From NCBI GenBank assembly GCA_001414485.1, contig LLEY01000011.1, positions 310,001 to 374,000 on the forward strand: a stretch of DNA of 64,000 nucleotides. The letters are read 5' to 3'. The translations under genes were made by a program, and so were the position numbers. The DNA is from Calycina herbarum (lineage: Eukaryota > Ascomycota > Leotiomycetes > Helotiales > Pezizellaceae). Shown piece by piece: positions 59,763-64,000 of the stretch. Within the stretch, counting starts at the first letter, position 1, and each line of letters starts with the position of its first letter. The notes under the pieces are model-generated. The model ran no database searches. It was given only the letters and a program-made list of their open reading frames with translations, and was not told the DNA's origin.

Positions 59763-60348
59763 TCCTAGGACCCTACTTGCAAATCCCCAACCCCCTCCCC
59801 AACCCTCCGAATAACACTAGCCTATGGCTTTTACATTACCCCCCAGGGCGGAACTACAGCGCACTGTGCCCCCAACTCAATCCTTACCATCTCATCACCA
59901 GAACTAGCTTTCTTCATCCAATACTTCACAATCGTAAAATCACATTTCATAAAAAGGCTCATGTAATGACATTTATTCAGATTGTACACCCCAGTGACGT
60001 GTGCGCGCGAGCTAGAATAAGGTATCTATCCCATCTTTCGTCTCATTCATCCTGATGTTTCCCCTCTAAAATGAGGCCCCTTCCCGCAAAGGTTCATCCG
60101 AAAATTATTCTACACACACAACAACAAAAAAAGAGCTGCCAATAGCAACCATAGCCAAGGGCGTCGATGGAAAAGTGGTCAAATGGAAAAATTGGTGTAT
60201 CAAAAGGAGACATGAACTCGGAATTTCGAGGGGTATTGATTGCGGCAAGAAAGCAAGAGCAAAACGCAGCCTTCATCTACCTCGAATGTAGCAAGTCGAA
60301 TAGGTCTGGAGGACAGGGCAAAAAAACAAAAAGATGTGTCGCTGACAC
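59763..60348. other. Spacer, 3' flank of the next gene
   Basis: No supported gene. The frames at 59777-60055 and 60094-60352 are unstructured and overlap each other. Confidence 0.35.
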
Positions 60349-62838
60349 CTAGTAACCGAGTTGGCGTCGAGAATCTCTACCGAAGCGCTTTGGTGGAGCA
60401 CCCCAATCTTCACCAAAGAGACTCTTGTTACCCTTCTCGCTCTCATCAATTTGCCACTTTGGAGCAGTAACGAATTGGCTAAGATGCGACCGAGAGGTGG
60501 GACCTTGCTCAACATATCGATAACTGAGAAGTGTGCCAAATGCTGCATCCAAGCCTGGTTTCGCAGCCTCTGCGACCGTCATTTTCCCCATCTCGTCTTT
60601 GGTGATGATCTTTTGAAGAGCGGGACCAGGAGGATAGATCTTCTTTGGAGGGGCAATAGGACCGAAAGGGTTGATTGCTGCATTTTGACGCTCCTCCAAT
60701 TCCATGACATACGCTTCTCCATCCATGGTCGCATATCGCCGTTGACCATAATAGAAATCATCATCCAACTCTCTTGCCTTTCGAGCCTTCTTTTGTCCAG
60801 CTGATAGCTCAAGCTCATCAAACTTCACTTGATTGACTTCCGACATTGGCTCGTATACGCCAGTCATATCACTTGGAATACCCCATGGAAAGTACTTTGC
60901 AACGACATCGGGAGGAAGAGTATCGTTCATTGGCTTGGGCGCGAAAGGGTCAAGATAACGTGAGTTTAATTCTCTGGAACCTTTGCGTTCCCCTCTGATG
61001 GCGGCTGGAAGTTGGGATTGTCCTGTGGCGTAGACATTGCCGGATAGAACATCGGAGTAATAGTTGGGCCAAAACGGACTCAGTCTATTGTTGACCGAAT
61101 GTGGATCATTGGAGGTGGTACTAGTGTAGTCCGATTGAGGAGTAGCCCAAATATTCTCGATCGGATTTGGTGTTGCTCGAGGATTCGCCTGTCGTTGACC
61201 AGGTGGCCCAGCAGTGAGAGGTTGTGGATATCCTGGAGGATGGCTGCGGTTGACGATTGATCGGACTGATGATGCGGTCTGGGCACCCAAGAGGGGGTTC
61301 GTTTGTGTTGCTTGGGCAGCTTGAAGACCAGGGGGTGGGAATTGATAGGTTCTGTCTAGCAGACCAGGTGGGACATTCTCATTTTGATTTGAATCACGCA
61401 CTGAATAACTGTTAGCCGATGGTCAAAAGATGAGATGAGAATATGACTTACTCGCAATGAGACCGGAAAGGGCATTGGGAAACTTGGATGCACTGTCCAC
61501 CACTTGCAAAAGTCTACGATCATCGTTCACTCTGGATCCCAAGTTTGAGATGCCCTGGCCCAAACCCAGGTTATCCATGATACCTTGGGACAGACTGTCA
61601 ATGGCTGAGTAATTTGCGGCATCGACTTGTTCCTTGGTAGCGAATGGCGGAGCAACAGCACAGAGCTTGCTAGACGACGCGGTGGATGCAGATGAGGGGG
61701 TTTTGGGCTGATTGCCGACATTGCCAGACATGACATTGCCAGCCATCATTCGAGGGGGGTTCTGGATTCTGCTCAATGTCTCGGCCTCTTTGTCTGACAA
61801 CTGCGGCATTTGTTGAGACGAAGCCATTCTCGAAGGACGTTGCAGGATCTGCGGGGGTGTGAGATTTTGCTTCTGTGCATGCACCGGGCTCTTTGCAATC
61901 TGTTGAGTGTACGCCATGGAGTTGGACATGCTCAAAGCAGATGGTGTTGGTGGGGGGTTTCGAGGTTGGTAGAAGGAGTCGTATTGGGCTCGTTGCATGG
62001 CCGTCATGAGGGGCTGTCTGCTCGCACCTTCCCGTTGGATACGGTTTGGAGCAGCAAAGTGTGGTTTGGCATTGGGGTCGACGAGAGAACCAACGGTCGT
62101 ATACGTAACAGGTTGCGGTTTGATGGTGACGGGCTCAGGAGAGTCGGCGCCCGAGGCGGTTGGCAGATCTGGATCCCAATCAATTGAATCGAAGGCGTCG
62201 TGACCCATACATGGGAAGCTGCCGCCCAAGGCATCCTTGAGCTGCGACATGGCGTCTTCAGTGCGATCTCTGATGGACTGCGTGTCCGAGGCGGTGGGGG
62301 AATATATCTCGACGGGTGGACTCGGGGCTTTGGGGGAGAAGGCTGCGAGGAGGGCGGAAGTGTCGTATCGAGGCTGGGTGGGAGTGGGATCGCCGTCGAA
62401 GTCTTGCTCTTCGGGCTCTTGATAATATTCGCGATACTGTGAATAGCTGCGCTCCGTGTTGCTGCCTTTGTTTGGTGGAGATGGGGTGAAGGGACCAGGA
62501 CCAGAAGGTTGCGCATGCACCGCCGTGGCAGTACTGCTGGCAGTACTCCTGGTGGGAGAGACAGCTGTGGAAAAGGAGACTTTAGCAGGAGACTGAAGGT
62601 GAGAGGAAGAGAGTTCGGCTATCGTCGGGGTATCGTGGTCGCTGCCAGAGGCAACAGCCGTGGAGTCGCGACGGGTGTGGTGTTTGGTTGTCTTCTTCTT
62701 CTTGTTTTTGAGGACGCGAAAGGTGGCAATGGATGTGAGAGATCGTGGACCGTGGAGGGGGTTGCCAATGTCTTCAAAGCCCTCGTCCCCATCAACACTA
62801 CTGTCTCTGGGAGAAGTGTGACCTGGTTGTGGCCACAT
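60349..62838 (-). CDS. Two-exon 812-residue low-complexity protein, function unknown
   Basis: Exons in gene order are 62838-61452 and 61400-60349, with a 51-bp intron (GTAAGT...CAG, branch GCTAAC). Phases join through a split ATG codon. I prefer the start at 62838 (MWPQPGHTSPRDSS); an in-frame ATG at 62940 would add 34 hydrophobic residues unlike the rest. Residues 1-460 are Ser/Pro/Thr/Gln-rich and disordered with a basic patch (KNKKKKTTKHHTRR). The second exon starts disordered, but its last 200 residues look conserved and folded (KYFPWGIPSDMTGVYEP, SAGQKKARKARELDDDFYYGQ, LFGEDWGAPPKRFGRDSRR). No catalytic domain recognised. A nuclear or scaffold role is only a guess. Confidence 0.8.
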
Positions 62839-64000
62839 GTTGAAGTGCAAAGTGCTAACTATCCAAAGATGTAGGGTAGGCAGTGTTTGGGGAAGAAGGA
62901 AGGAGTGACGTTGCCTGTCGATGGTTGAAACAGTGACCAATTGCCTTTCACCCTCCCACTTTACCTCTGACCTCTTTCACTGTGAGGAAGGTGCGATGGC
63001 AAAAAATGAACAGGCGAGGAAAGAGCGATCTTATATATAAATGACAACTAAGGAAAGAGCGACCCAGAGTGGTAACTTTAGTTTAAAAATGGGCAATGGG
63101 CAGAGGCTAGGCATTTAAATGCGTCAGAATTCACAGCAACCACGAAACTAAATAAGCACTAACATAGATTGAATACGCAAACGTTCTCCAAATTATCCTT
63201 CAAGTGGCTGGTGAATTTTTAGACTGTGAAACGGGATAATTCCAAAAATCAAAGAACAACAGATGAGATGTCTTGATGAAAGAAATTAAAATGTTGTTTC
63301 TTGGGATGCACGCCATCTTTCCAAAGAAGTCTCAATACTCTAGATAGTCCTACCTAGTTTTGGCTGTTACATCATAAATAACCCTTGATGAGTAGGGACG
63401 GATTTCCCCCCTGGGACCCACGTCCTTTTTGGTAGTGAAGAGCGTCTGGCATACTGGTTGTATCGTTGATTGATGCCATGGCGAGGTCTATATCTTCTCA
63501 ATCTGAATCAACTTTCTTCCATGGAGCTATTCCAAGTCCCAAGTTCATGTTCTACATAAGATGCATACAGAACTCAGTCTTAGGAGCAAACAGAATGGAA
63601 GAACTAATTCAGAATTGAAGCTAATATAGACCCCTTCTCCAACGAAGCCATTTCTACTAGAAGGCGTTATTTAGGAGTCATCTACACGGTTCTTTGGTGT
63701 TGTCTGCTTACTTAGGAGCATCCAGAATGAATACCTTCGATGGTAGAAAGGAGTGACGAAGTGTTGAAGTGAGGTTGAACAGAAGCGAGTTCCCCACCAC
63801 GAATCTTGGCATCTTCATGCTGACGAGTCTGAGCACCGGGTTCTTCCTCGCAGGGCCGTCGTCTATTTGTTTCCATTCTCCAAACAAAGCTCCGAGTGGA
63901 ATCGTCGAAATTTTCCGCATCCTGGTGTATATTCTGCCATTTCTATATCCAAGCACCCCCTTTTTGTTGAGTTTTGAAGGTTCTTGAAGCTTCAGTGGAT
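62839..64000. other. Upstream spacer to the window edge
   Basis: Promoter side of the minus-strand gene. At 63708-63987 frames are open on both strands (minus: GALFGEWKQIDDGPARKNP), which might be the edge of another gene, but no start, intron or domain settles it. Confidence 0.35.

Noticed and set aside
63708..63987. Overlapping open frames on both strands at the right edge
   Set aside because: Neither has an intron-exon structure or recognisable domain within the window; too near the edge to decide.
1..64000. tRNA or rRNA genes
   Set aside because: I saw no cloverleaf consensus boxes or rRNA-like blocks on reading, although a covariance search was not possible.

Overview
The window looks like nuclear DNA of a filamentous ascomycete. 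Genes have short introns (about 49-85 bp) with GTAAGT/GTATGT-type donors and CTAAC/CTAAT branch sites. Genes alternate with long spacers. A sharply bounded AT-rich block (22.84-58.20 kb) is saturated with C-to-T and G-to-A transitions, as expected of repeat-induced point mutation (RIP). I cannot place the species. Conserved features in the retroelements suggest a leotiomycete-like fungus, but that is only an impression.

Left gene region (0-22.8 kb): an F-box/LRR-like gene with a damaged start, two small candidate proteins, a fatty acyl-CoA reductase-like enzyme, a seven-helix membrane protein with a frame change, a four-exon PPxY protein, a 5'-truncated LINE with target-site duplication, a 110-bp perfect-ended palindrome, a Cys-rich/coiled-coil protein, a short-chain dehydrogenase, a three-exon protein of unknown family and a two-exon C-H-C-C motif protein. 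They do not form an obvious pathway or cluster.

Central block (22,839-58,197): this is one Fot1/pogo-like DNA transposon of about 2.15 kb net. Its TA-flanked terminal repeats of about 47 bp lie 35 kb apart because five Ty3/Gypsy chromovirus-type LTR retrotransposons have landed in it. Insertions 1 (23,279-30,292, +), 2 (31,617-38,354, -) and 3 (38,655-58,099, -) sit directly in the DNA transposon. Insertion 4 (42,407-55,927, -) sits in 3, and insertion 5 (44,368-51,105, -) sits in 4. Each boundary is fixed by a 5-bp target duplication: CTAAG, AATTT, GCTAG and CTTAT are exact, and GACAG/GACAA is one base off.

The most unusual content is in elements 1, 2, 4 and 5. Between pol and the 3' LTR each carries a second reading frame on the opposite strand, 606 or 618 bp long. 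It is convergent with pol and overlaps its end. Beneath the RIP damage it specifies a GAL4-like six-cysteine cluster followed by a charged coiled coil and a conserved C-terminus. The four elements are also mosaics: two kinds of LTR/antisense-gene module combine with two kinds of gag. Both retroelement families have a short stretch after the 5' LTR complementary to a site within the LTR, as in Tf1/sushi self-primed elements.

Right region (58.2-64 kb): a 421-bp hAT-like MITE with an 8-bp duplication, a spacer with an approximately 20-bp degenerate repeat, and one two-exon gene for an 812-residue low-complexity protein of unknown function.
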